A stretch of 64,000 nucleotides of DNA from assembly GCF_052324685.1 (NCBI RefSeq), contig NC_135221.1:18202664-18266663 (forward strand), in the 5' to 3' direction. This document shows, piece by piece, positions 11,494 through 22,286 of this stretch. This DNA comes from Brachyhypopomus gauderio (lineage: Eukaryota; Chordata; Actinopteri; Gymnotiformes; Hypopomidae). Each line of letters opens with the position of its first letter. The first letter of the stretch is position 1. A program made the position numbers and the translations under genes. The notes below the pieces were generated by a model that was given only the letters and a program-made list of their open reading frames with translations, did not search any database and was not told where the DNA came from.

Positions 11494-12709
11494 CCTTACA
11501 TTCATCTGCCACTTTATTAAGTACATCTGTCCAACTGCTCATTAACACAAATATCAAATCAGCCAATCATATAGCAGCAACTCAATGCATTTAGGCATGT
11601 AGACATGGCCAAGACGATCTGCTAAAGTTAAAACTGAGCATCAGAATAAGGAAGAAAGGTGATTTAAATGACATTGCACGTGGCACGGTTGTTGTTGCCA
11701 CCAGACGGTCTGGTCTGAGTATTTCAGAAACTGCTGATCTACTGGGATTTTCACACACAAGCATATCTAGGATTTACAGAGAATGGTAGTCAGTGGTCAC
11801 AAATACCTTGTTGATGCCAGAGGTCATAGGAGAATGGCCAGACTGGTTCGACCTGATAGAACGGCAACAGTAATTACAGTCATTACAAACGAGGCATGCA
11901 GAAGAGCTTCTCTGAATGCACAACACATTGAACCTTGAGCCGGATGGGCTACAGCAGCAGAAGACCACATCGGGTGCCACTCCTGTCAGCTAAGAACAAG
12001 GCACAGGCTACAATTCACACAGGTTGACCAAATCAAGTCATATACTCGTGGGGTGGGTTGACGCAAATGCAGGAGAATTTGGATATTAAATAAGATTTAT
12101 TAACAAAAACACAAGGAAGTATAACTAAGAAGACATCAAACACAAATAAGTTAAACAACACTAAAGACATCAACCAAGAACACTAACTACAATATCAGAA
12201 CAAAGACATGGACATAATACATATGTAGCAACATCAACACACAAAGGCACACAAAGCAAACCAAAACAAGAGGGGTTGCTGAGGGGACTGTGACAAATTG
12301 GACAATAGAAGATTGGAAAAACGTTGCCTGAACGGATGAGTCTCGATTTCTGCTGCGACATTCGTAGTAGGGTCAGAATTTAGTGTCAACAACATGAAAG
12401 CATGAATCCAGCCTGCATTGTATCAACGGTTCAGGCTGGAGGTGGTGGTGCAATGGTGTGGGGGGATATTTTCCTGGCACACTTTGGGCCCATTAGTACC
12501 AAATTAGTGTCAACGCCACAGCCTACCTGAGTATTGTTGCTGACCATGTCCATTTATGACCACAGTGTAACCATCTGCTGGTGGCTACAGTGAGTTCACT
12601 GTACTTAAATGGCCTCCAGTGCCACAAAGGTTTAAGGCAGTTCTGAAGGCAAAAGGGAGTCAAACCTGGTACTAGCAAGGTGTACCTAATGAAGTGGCCG
12701 GTGAGTGTA
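11494..12709 (+). mobile_element. Degenerate Tc1-like transposon (family ending GGCCGGTGAGTGTA)
   Basis: The left end (catctgccactttattaag, about 11500) and right end (ctaatgaagtggccggtgag, about 12690-12705) are inverted copies of a family terminus common in fish, and TA borders both ends. The interior keeps recognisable transposase DNA, such as the segments coding for a DNA-binding 'GRSGLSISETADLLGF'-like helix and for [11 protein letters not shown]-like and SDESRFLL-like stretches. It has many frameshifts, lacks the last catalytic segment, and is interrupted near 12034-12295. It is certainly inactive. Confidence 0.85.
12034..12295 (-). mobile_element. Probable solo LTR nested in the Tc1 copy
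   Basis: The family sequence 'caccaaaattggacaatag' is split here: the left flank ends gaccaaa and the right resumes aattggacaatag. Read on the minus strand, the insert begins TGTCACAGTCCCC and has an AATAAA near its far end, as in Gypsy-type LTRs. The far boundary and the target duplication are not clean. Confidence 0.5.
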
Positions 12710-13239
12710 ATAATGGAAAATCAAACATTGGCAGTATAGTGTCAAGACTGCAGGTGTTAAACCATTAGGTCTACTTAGCTAGGTCTACTAGCTGTTGAAA
12801 GAAATTACAGTATGGACCCAAAAGCTTACCTCATTTCTCTCAACTATGAAGTTCAAACATGATTGTCTTCCTCAAACCCATTAGACCTATTTAGCATATG
12901 AACAAGCACAGTAGGAAGAGCTGCTTGGCTCTGCCTGTGAAGCCAGGAGATGTGACCAACTTAAAGGACTTTTGATGGATAGTGAGTGATAACCACCATA
13001 GACAAAGGGAACTGTCCTAGATATGCATGTGACAGAATTCAGTTGGGATTCATTCACTGATTTATTCATTCAAAAACTAGATTTGCATTTCCTGAAGTAA
13101 ATACAAGAGGACTTGAAAAGGTGTGCCCTGATCTGACTAAGGTTATGGCTAATACCCCTAAGTGAGGAAGCATAAGGTCAATGCCCTGCCTGTGAATGTT
13201 GATGTGTACAGTGTATACAAAGTGTGTGTCTGATTAGGT
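12710..13239. other. Intergenic DNA, nothing recognised
   Basis: This is AT-rich unique-looking sequence between two transposons. No ORF longer than about 60 codons makes sense. Its last eight bases are the left target duplication of the next element. Confidence 0.5.
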
Positions 13240-13914
13240 CAGGAGTGGCCAAACTTGAGGCTCTTTGCCTGGTTTCATGCGGCTCTTAGGGTGCACTCAC
13301 ATTAGGGCCATTCGAACCGAGCTGTGTCCTGGTCCGATTGGGGAGAGGTCTGAGTCCCCAGCCGGACCACGCTCTCACCTGCACTAAAGCTCTGTGCCGT
13401 GGCCCGGTTACCTCATCAGCTCTGAGGGCGACAAACTGCTACATCTTCGTCGTGCGCAGTTTGTTTACAAGCCTAGCGAGCTACTAACACTAGCGGCATG
13501 AAGTATCTGTGCTATTGTGATTCTGCTTTGAGTCTCGTTGGTGAGACGCGGTCTTCTGTCCCACGTTTTGGAATAAGCCACATACGAGGTGCAGCAAAGG
13601 CACCGCAGACGACTGAGGGAGCTTCAAAACTACTGACACTATCTGTTCTCTTCTTCCTAAAGGTGAGCGCAGGTCAGTGGCATTGTAATGAGTGTTGATA
13701 ACGGAGTTTATCCAGTTTTTACCTAGAAAACAAACAACAGTTGCTCGTAGTGGCCCACCTCCTCCAACCGTGCCAAAGTCCTGAAGCATATCAGGACTTT
13801 GGTGGTTCCGAACACTCACATTAGCCAACCCTGCCGTGCTATAGGGGCGTTTCAATCCTTCCATTTATATCGAAGTTTGTGTTTATGGTTTTTTTATGTG
13901 CTGTTCGCTTAGCT

Positions 13915-14216
13915 CAGCGTTTCTCAAAGTGTGGGGCACGCCCCACTAGTGGGGTGCATGGGTATTGCAGGTGGGGTGCAAGCAATTAAAGAAATAAAAA
14001 AAATACGATTGCCACACCCCCTCCATCAACAAATCACGATCACCACAACCCCCCCCCCCCCCCCCCCCCCACCCCCGTCAACAAATCACGATCGCCACCA
14101 CCCCCACCCCCCCGTCAACAAATCACAAATCACAATCGGTGATATGGGACAGGTGGGGCATGGAATTTCCCCTTCTTCTGAGGTGGGTAATGATAGAAAA
14201 AGTTTGAGAACCACTG
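13915..14216. mobile_element. Nested hAT-like MITE, 302 bp
   Basis: It starts CAGCGTTTCTCAAAGTG and ends AGTTTGAGAACCACTG, inverted copies of each other. It is flanked by a perfect 8-bp duplication GCTTAGCT at 13907-13914 and 14217-14224. The inside is a degenerate array built on poly-C and 'gtcaacaaatcacgat'. The Pro/Thr-rich ORF across it is an artefact. Confidence 0.88.
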
Positions 14217-14286
14217 GCTTAGCTTGAGTTCACCCCGGTATTTTCGTCAATGTGCCCATGTGTATGATGTGGCTCTGTGCTGTAAC

Positions 14287-15010
14287 CAGTGTTGGGAACA
14301 TTACTTTAAAAAAGTAATTAGTTATAGTTACTCACTACTTCAAAAAAGTAACTGAGTTAGTAACTGAATTTCTCTATAATAAAAGTAACTCGTTACCAGA
14401 GAAAGTAACTATTTCCATTACAGTTTTAAAAAAACGAGCGGACCCCTGCCCAGGCTAGTGAGGAATAACACATCTCGATAGGTCACAGTTCTCGAGAACT
14501 AAGAGAATTAAATTAAATTTGATAGATGTAAATGCACTTTATATAATGTAACTGTTTACTTTTTTTTTAAAGGATTTTATCCTGCACTGGTCTGTTGATG
14601 TGCAATAAATATCAAAAGTTAATATAAAAAAATACCTTTCTGAACTACTCATTTCAACTGACTGTGAAAACTGCTTTTTCAAAAATCCTTATTCATTGGC
14701 ATATAACTTTTTTTAACTGTAATGCAAATAGTTACTTTCCCTGGTAACAAGTTACTTTTATTATAGAGTAATTCAGTTACTAACTCAGATAATTGTTAAT
14801 GTTCCTAACACTGCTACTCACTAGCCTGGGCAGGGGTCCACTCAGATTACTGTTAGTATATAAATACATAGTAACGCACTGCTTTTAATGACCAGTAACG
14901 TCAATGGCGTTGTAACGACAGGAAAAGTAATAAATTATATTATCTCGTTACTGACAAAATGACGCCGTTACCTAACGCCATTATTTTTAACGGCGTTATT
15001 CGCAACACTG
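14287..15010. mobile_element. Nested hAT-like MITE, 724 bp
   Basis: It starts CAGTGTTGGGAACATTAC and ends CGCAACACTG. It is flanked by a perfect 8-bp duplication GCTGTAAC at 14279-14286 and 15011-15018. Long subterminal inverted repeats are plain: 'acccctgcccaggctagtga' near 14442 recurs inverted near 14817, and the 'agtaactgagttagtaactg' segment near 14348 also recurs inverted near 14770. There is no coding capacity. The 990-bp element at 34302 has the same ends. Confidence 0.9.
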
Positions 15011-15072
15011 GCTGTAACACAGTAAAAAAGTGGCTCTTGGTCTCTGAAGGGTTGGCCACCACTGGTTTAGGT

Positions 15073-15690
15073 GAACAACACCTCCTTAGGCATGTGTCTG
15101 TTTGTGTGTATCTGAGAGATGTGTGTCAGACAGATGTATGTGTGTGGCGGGAATTGTGAGAGAATTAGAGTGTAATGTGTGTAGGGTCTAGTGTGTGTTA
15201 AGTTGTTTATGGTGTGTGAAAATGTATGTGGTGTGTATGAAGGTGTGTCCTGTGCATGGTCTTTTATGTTGAATATGGTGTGTGTTGTGCATGATGGTGT
15301 GTAGTGTGTATTGTGTTATATTTATGAAGTTGTGTAGTGTGTATGATGTATAAGAAGGTATGTATTGTGTATGAAGGTGTGTGCAGTGTATATGAAAATG
15401 TGTACAGTGGGTTTATGGTGGGTGCATAGAGTGTGTGTGTGTGTGTGTGTGGGTGTGTGTTTGTGTGAAGGTGAAGAATACCTCCTTAGGTATTTGTATG
15501 TGTGTGTGTATGCCTGTAATCTCTCACATTCCAGTAGTTATCAGAAACAGGAAAAACAGGGAGTACAGAACACTGCAAATGTGACCAACCTGAGCCACAG
15601 GATTGTGAGTCTTCTTGAGCCACAGGTTTGTGAGTCTTCTTGAGCCACAGTGATATGAGCCACAGTGTTTGATGTAGAGCACAACAGTTT
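15073..15690. repeat. GT-rich degenerate simple repeat region
   Basis: About 400 bases are a degenerate TGTG/TGTA-rich tract, with 'acctccttagg' occurring at both ends (about 15080 and 15480). The last part contains the short direct repeat 'gagtcttcttgagccacag' twice (about 15606 and 15631). No gene is seen. Confidence 0.65.
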
Positions 15691-17545
15691 TTAAGGGAGC
15701 TCTTCTTAATAATAGGTCACTAACAAACAAATCACATTTAATTAATGATTTTATTACCCACTGGCTTGATTTTATGTTTTTAATTGAAACATGGTTAAAT
15801 GAATGAACTGCTACAACCGTACTGATTGAGTCAGCACCGCCAAACTTCAAATTCATAAATGTCTCTGGAGCCAGCGGTAAAGGTCATAGCTGCTCTATGT
15901 AATGGTTCCTACCAGTGCAAACAGTTATCATTTGGTTATATGACATCCTTTGAGCATCTCTGTGTAGTTATGACTGGCACCCAAAAATATTATTAGTAAT
16001 GGTCTATAGAGCTCCAAGGTACAATGCAGATTTTGATGAATTTTCAGATTTTCTATCCTCTCATTTCCATTGATTTCAACCATTTTATATATAATTGTTG
16101 GAGATTTTAATATACATATTGACAATCCAAAGTACAGTTATGCCAAGGAGCTATACTAGACTCATTTGGGCTCTCTCAGCATGTGGTCATGGTCACAATC
16201 TGGATCTGGTTATTTCAAAAGATCTCAACATATCAGCCTCTGCTAAGGATGTAACATTATCAGATCATTACTGTGTGTTCTTTGATACGTGGCCTCAATA
16301 GAACGGATGACCTATCTATTTTAAGAAGAGGTTTATCAGTGACAGAACAGCTACACTTTTCACAAGCAAAATGAGCACGGCACCATACGAATCATCTGGT
16401 TCTGTTGATGATTTATTGAACAATTTCAACTCAAACATTGTTAGTGTTATGGATGGAATTGCTCCACTAAAAGCTAAAACTATTGCAGATAAACAGATCA
16501 CCATGGAGAAATGCTACTGCAGTTCAAACCAAAAGAGAGAATGCAGGAAGGCTGAACGCAGATGGCGTAAAACAAAACCTCACAAAAAAATATACAAAGA
16601 TATGCTGCATGCTTACAATATAATCATATGTAAAGCAAGACAAACTCTTTACTCCAACATTAATAACATTAACAATAGCAAATTAACTAAAGTGCACACA
16701 CAAATGGTCCCTAAACTAATATCAACCAAACAATATAATGAGTTTGCTTCTTTCTTTAATAACAAAATAGTTAATAGTCTGTCTCTGCTCACAAATCAGG
16801 CTGTGATTAGTCCATCACCACGTAAAATAATCATGGAAATGCTACAATTTAGTACTGGTAACAATGAAATTTTAATTAAAACAGTGAGATGACCTTAAGT
16901 CATCTACATGCAGCCTTGACCTTCTACTTACTACCTTCCTTAAGAATGTGTTTCACTCAATAGCAGATGACACACTTCAGATAGGAAGCATTTGACTCTT
17001 ATCGGGTGTTTTTCCTAATGCACTGAAAACTGCAGTGGTGAAGCCTCTGTTAAAAAGAAACATTTAGAGGCAACTGTGGTAAGTAATTACAGACCCATCT
17101 CAAATCTACCATAATTGGGAAAATAATTGAGAAAATTGTCTTCAAACAACTCCCTGTTTTTCTATCTGCAAGATCTGCAAGATTTCAGTCAGGTTTTCGA
17201 TCTGCTCGCAGAACTGAAACTGCTCTAATTAAGGTAATTAATGACATTTGTCTGAACACGGATTCAGGGAACCTGTCTGTTCTAGTACTGCTTGACCTAC
17301 AGTCTTTGATACTGTAGACCATAACATTCTTATTGATAGACTAGAGAAGTGGGTAGGTCTCTCAGGAACAGTGCCAAAATGGTTCGGCTCTTACCTGCAA
17401 GGCAGGAATTGTTTTGTTGAAACTGAAAATAAGATTACTGAAAGGGTGCTAGTGACTTGTGGTGTTCCACAAGGTTCAATTCTTGGGTCATTCAATTTAT
17501 ACATTATACATTCCACTTGGACAGATCATACTAGACTCTGGGCTG
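15690..17545 (+). pseudogene. Dead L2/CR1-type LINE (endonuclease plus reverse transcriptase)
   Basis: Plus-strand fragments follow the order of a non-LTR retrotransposon ORF2. First comes an AP-endonuclease start (LLNNRSLTNK, then LIETWLNE), then ALSACGHGHNLDLVIS...SDHYCVFF. A linker ORF at 16371-16892 (173 aa, basic, RRWRKTKPHKKIYKDML) follows. Reverse-transcriptase blocks come next: FDTVDHNILIDRLEKWVGLSG and CGVPQGSILG at about 17310-17490. Stops and frameshifts break every domain, and the YADD block and the 3' tail are missing, so the copy is dead and truncated. Confidence 0.85.
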
Positions 17546-17659
17546 TTCTACTATAGCTAATTACTGCTATTGTTCATTGTTCATAGGACTGAGTCTAAAG
17601 ATTATGCACTGCGTTTATTTATTTATTTTTTTCATCAAATATGTTTTACTGGTCTGTAT

Positions 17660-17770
17660 CTCACCATAACACTGGGACACTGGAGGGAGGAGTTAACTAC
17701 AGAGAGAAACACACCTGCTCTTTCTCACACACTTTCTTGTAACCATGAAAATGGCAGTGCTGATCTAGAG
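17660..17770 (+). pseudogene. Decayed copy of the Kazal gene's promoter and first exon
   Basis: About 100 bases match 9745-9840: both read ctcaccat(g/a)ac..., then ggagggagg..., then 'aaacacacctgctctttctcacacact', and both reach a start codon in the same place (ATGAACATGGCTGTGCTGACC against ATGAAAATGGCAGTGCTGATC). In this copy the next codon is TAG, so reading stops after seven residues. No further Kazal exon follows within the next 2 kb. It is most simply the stump of a duplicated inhibitor gene. An ORF of 109 codons passing through here in another frame is not supported. Confidence 0.7.
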
Positions 17771-18118
17771 GTGTGTGAGGGCTTGGGAGAGACTGACACA
17801 AACACTGGTTTATGTGGACTGCCAGCTTCTCAACTTTACTTTGTACAAACATGCTTTTATAAAGATAAAAAAAAGTACATAGAAATAAGAAGAAACTAGG
17901 GGTGTCAGATAAAGAAATGTAAAAGCTCATGTTTGAGAGAGACGAGACTAAGTGTGTAAGCAGATGGTCATCACCAAACCCTGTCTTGAATCATAAGTAC
18001 ATTTTCACAACCATAGTTATCATGCATAGTCATATGTACAGGAAATGACTCTTCAAACTTCAATTGACCTTCCCTGGCCTAACAAGCCTTTATTAATCTA
18101 CCAAGCATGGAACATGTA
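17771..18118. other. Intergenic DNA, nothing recognised
   Basis: AT-rich, no gene, RNA or transposon end recognised. Confidence 0.5.
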
Positions 18119-18431
18119 GAAAAAGAAAGAAAGCAAACGCCAACCGAAGAGTTTGAAATAAATGAAAATGAAACCAAACATGAAAGGGCACTAACTGGAA
18201 CAAAAGAAAGCCAACAAGGCATTTACAATCACTGACAAATGGAGACAAACATAACAGGCTTATGAAGGCTAAACATAACACCCATTTTAATATTAATATT
18301 AATTAAGATAGTGTGGCAAATGAGGCACAACACACACCACCTGATAGAGGTGTGGCAACAAATCAAAACGCAGACCATGTGCAATAAAATCATAAACCAA
18401 AGCCACGTGCAATGCCACTCACGTCTAATGA
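18119..18431. repeat. Direct repeat, copy 1
   Basis: This segment ('aatgaaaatgaaaccaaaca', then gaaagccaaca..., 'ataacaggcttatgaaggct', tagtgtgg...) recurs in the same orientation at 19189-19460 with scattered changes. The pair encloses about 750 bp of C-rich DNA. A small LTR-type element and a plain segmental duplication are both possible. Confidence 0.75.
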
Positions 18432-19188
18432 CGGGTGCCGGGGTGCATGTACCGTCAAAGTACCCGCCGTCAAATGCATGCTGGGAGATGGTGGCCTCGC
18501 AGTGAGGCACGGAGAGAGCCCCCCCCCCCCCCCCCCCCCCCCTTTCGTTGCCTGGGTCCCCTCAACAACCAGGCGTGGAGATGCCCCCCCCCCCCTTCAA
18601 TATCGGCTGAGCCCCACATCCCAGACAGGGTGGGAAGGTGTTGCTCCTTGCCATCAATGGCGCCCCCTACTGTTGAATGGGTGCAAAGCTGGTGCCATGT
18701 TGCATAGACAGGGTTCCTTGGTTCCTTGGTTGACAAGGCAACCACCTCCCTCCATGCTCTCGCCTACAAAACACACAAAGCGCTACCGATAATTTAGCCC
18801 CTGGGTGGGCCTCTGCACCAACTGGCCTAGCCAGAGCGCAGTCAGGCATGGACTGATCAGCCCCAGAGAGCAGTAGACAGGGGCCTATGAGGACCCATAC
18901 AAGTAATTCTCCCCAGAACCGCCCCCCCAGAACCGAGCTAGTTCTGGACACCAAGCCCTTTGTCTTCAAGTGTGGGCTCAGGAAGGCTTTGCTGGTGGCT
19001 CTTCTCCCTGAGATGATGCTCAGGTCACAGAACAGGTCTCCTGGTGTGAGATGGAGGCGGCACTCACATCCACGGTGAGCTTTGGGGAACTGAGCTTACT
19101 TTCTGGAGAACAATGGGACACGTAGAAGCCCAAGGTGGAGAGAGCTCCCACCAAATACAAAGTCAAAGGCATTTTGTGTGGGTGTGCA
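18432..19188. other. C-rich spacer between direct repeats
   Basis: It contains poly-C runs near 18520-18542 and 18584-18595. Several overlapping ORFs on both strands are rich in Pro or Gly because of these runs. No conserved domain was recognised. Confidence 0.5.
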
Positions 19189-19460
19189 GGAAAAGAAAGG
19201 GAGCAAACATGAGCCTCCAACTGAAGAGTTTAATGAAACTAATGAAAATGAAACCGAACATAAAATTGCTCTAACTGCAACAAAAGAAAGCCAACATTAC
19301 ATTCACAATGACATAACAGGCTTATAAAGGCTAAACATAATAACATAAAACCCCCAGATAGTGTGGTGAATCAGGCATAACACACGTCACCTGAGAGAGG
19401 CCATACAAAAGAAAAAAACAGGAACTAAAGTCTCATGCAATGCCACTGCCATCTAATGGA
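19189..19460. repeat. Direct repeat, copy 2
   Basis: Second copy of the unit at 18119. Just beyond it, on the minus strand, are a TATA-like TTTTTATAG (about 19481-19489) and TGTAACA (19507-19501). These would fit the start of an LTR read on the minus strand, but copy 1 does not share them. Confidence 0.7.
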
Positions 19461-19507
19461 GGCTAATGGAGGGCAAGCCACTATAAAAAGACTGTGAGGG
19501 TGTTACA

Positions 19508-21342
19508 GACTTGGAAGGTTAACAATTTCCTTTTTTTGTAGAATTTACTTACTGTAAATTAAACAAGTTAAATGTGCTCTGACTTGTGCTCCTTCAATAA
19601 CAAGTGTCATTATTCTTTCCCTGAATAAACATGTAAAATAGTGTCATCCAGTAAAACTACACTCTCTGGGGATATTTTTTCAATCATTGTCACCTAGCAC
19701 TATGGTGTAGCCCAGTTTCAGAATGGCTCCTCTTTCACTGGAGGTGCTTTTTGGCGTACTTTTATTATGTTATTCTGCAAATAACATTACAAACAAATAA
19801 CTGATGTGATTAGATTACCATGTTAAATAAAATTTACAATTCATTTAATTATGACATTTTCAGAAACAAGTTCTAAATTTATTCATCCTTATTGAATGTG
19901 TATGTGTATTTTGTATCTTGTCATTTGTGATTACACTGGCAGGTGATGTTTTGTTATTCTGTGTTTTCTGATTCACGGATTGCTGGAACACAGGAGCAAG
20001 TCCACCCTTGAAATCTGGTTACTTGAAAATAAACTTATATCAGTGCTTGTGAGACTTAAGTTTGGGAGCTTATAAAACAATAAAATCCTATTTCAATAAT
20101 ATAGTTATTAGTTACTGGCCTTTTGTTTGTTTGTTTTTTGTTGTCAAATATTCCATCTGTACATATGGCACCGGATGTCATAAAACTCCATTAATGTACT
20201 CTTCAGGTTAGTTTGTCAGTTTTCTTTTTGTCATATACTTACATTTGGCTTATGTCAACATTAATTGCAGATCATTTGTTTTTTTTTTTTCAAAATAGGA
20301 TTGATATGATTTTCTACATAGTTTGAAGGAAACTGATGATATTGCTAATCTCCAGGAGAATCGTTACAGCTGGAAATGTGCTTATTACCCAGGTTAAGTG
20401 TGATACACAGGGGAAAAAACCGCTATGTCCACTTTGCCGGTCCTGCAAACGTCCAGTTGTGATGTAGGTGACATTTCCGAGTCCTGTGGGGAGGTTTATT
20501 AACCTAACGGCGAAAAAACACCTAATGAAATGGGCCCCAGATGTATTCATAATAGTAGTTTGACACGCTCTAATCTACATGTTACAAGAAGCGATATGAA
20601 TAAACGTTCGGGCAAAAACTGATTTAAGCTATCTTTTAACATCAAAAGGTAAACACACTGATATGTTTATTTAGTTGATTTATAGATCATATGTAGGCTA
20701 GCTATAGAATACAGATATGTGGTATTTTTGAATGTCTATTTGGTCTGTATAATTTGTAAACAACAGTTTGTTGTTTGAATGTGGGCGTTTATTTTCAGAA
20801 CAGCTTTATAACAGGACATTTGAATCTAAAGACGTAACGATTGTCATTTTGATGTTAAAATATAGGCTGTATACCTGCAATAAAAGTTATTATTTTATCT
20901 TACTGAGCCCATTTGAACATTGTGTTTTTTTCTGATTTCAGAATTTGTCTAGCTATAACTTTCATGAAATTACGCTGCAATAACCGTTGTGGTGGCATGG
21001 ATATTGTTCCTTTTGTCTGAAAGACTTCCAAAGTTTTTCATCATTGCCATGAGCTACATCACGATTTCGTCGAGGAATCCCACGAAGCCTGGTTTTATTT
21101 TGGGCGGTCTCCTCTTGCAGGCGTGCTGACAAGCTGACCAACAGGGGCTTCTATGTGACAGAGCCTAGAAAATGCAGATGAACGATCGAGCACACAAAAA
21201 TGCTGGCAATGCCTCCTTGACTTCAGAAGGTCCTCAGAAACCACGGGAAGAGCAGCTCGCTCTGCTACATTGATTTTTCCTCCATGAATAAGTAGGTTAG
21301 CCCAGAACATTTAAAAGACGTTTGTTAGTGTGGTCATCGGAA
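19508..21342. other. Upstream region and probable 5' UTR of ATOH8
   Basis: No ORF of note. The last ~350 bases before the ATG are less AT-rich and probably contain the promoter and 5' UTR of the bHLH gene. No TATA box stands out. Confidence 0.45.
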
Positions 21343-22199
21343 ATGAAGAACCCCCATGTAAACATGGACCAGTGTAATCCAACCGAAGGAAACAAGAAGT
21401 TTAAAAGAAAAGTTCGGGGTCTTTTTAAGCGTGCCAGTGAAGATAAGGACATGTTTGATTCTAAACAAATCGTCGACTCAGTTGGACTTCTTGTGGATGA
21501 GGTTTATGGAAATAACTGCGAAAAGAGGTTACAAGGTTTAGATCCAACTACATCGAGTGGAGAACGTATGCGGCAACCGGACATTTTAAACACTGCTCTT
21601 GATATGAAAATGTATAGCTTGCCATTAGTTATTGGGAATAAAACCGAAACACAGCCACGGTCGATTTCAGAGACTCCAGTTAAACACAGAAATGACCCAA
21701 CATCCCCGCAGGCTGTAGTCTTTGATGATCAGCCAGTGTTTTCAACTGATTATCTTCCGCAATCGCGTATTGTGTTGTGCAAACGTTCAGAGAGGTCTCT
21801 GTCCTCAAGCTCTCGGGCGTCTTACATCAATAACCCTGAGCCTGCAGACTCGCCGAGGAGACGCACGGGAGAGCCGTCCGGCGTGGTCACGGAGATCAAA
21901 GCCCTTCAGCAGACACGGAGACTGCTGGCCAACGCCAGAGAGAGGACCCGGGTGCACACCATCAGCGCTGCTTTTGAAGCGCTGCGAAAGCAGGTATCAC
22001 AACTTCCTTCACTAACTGTACCAGCTACCGATTTAATCACGTCCCTCTCCTACGTTTTGGTTACATCAAAGTAAGACAGCTGTCATCTTTAAAGCAAGCC
22101 ACTAGCATCCTTTAGGATAAACTGTTTATTTCAGACACCATACATATGATTGAAAGGTAGTTTGTCAGTAGGTCTGAACATATTACATTCCACAAAATG

Positions 22200-22286
<87 letters not shown>

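Larger units (their letters stand above)
13240..15064. mobile_element. Outer hAT-like element of a three-layer nest
   Basis: It starts CAGGAGTGGCCAA and ends TTGGCCACCACTG, an imperfect inverted repeat with CAG...CTG ends. It is flanked by GATTAGGT (13232-13239) and GTTTAGGT (15065-15072), an 8-bp target duplication with one mismatch, as hAT transposases make. Removing the two nested MITEs and their duplications leaves about 780 bp with no transposase, so this is a non-autonomous element. Confidence 0.75.

Noticed and set aside
18412-18792. Pro-rich ORFs of 90-126 codons
   Set aside because: They are created by poly-C runs, and both strands are open in several frames.
21322-21342. Upstream start for ATOH8
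   Set aside because: The upstream extension begins at TTG; the first ATG in frame is at 21343.
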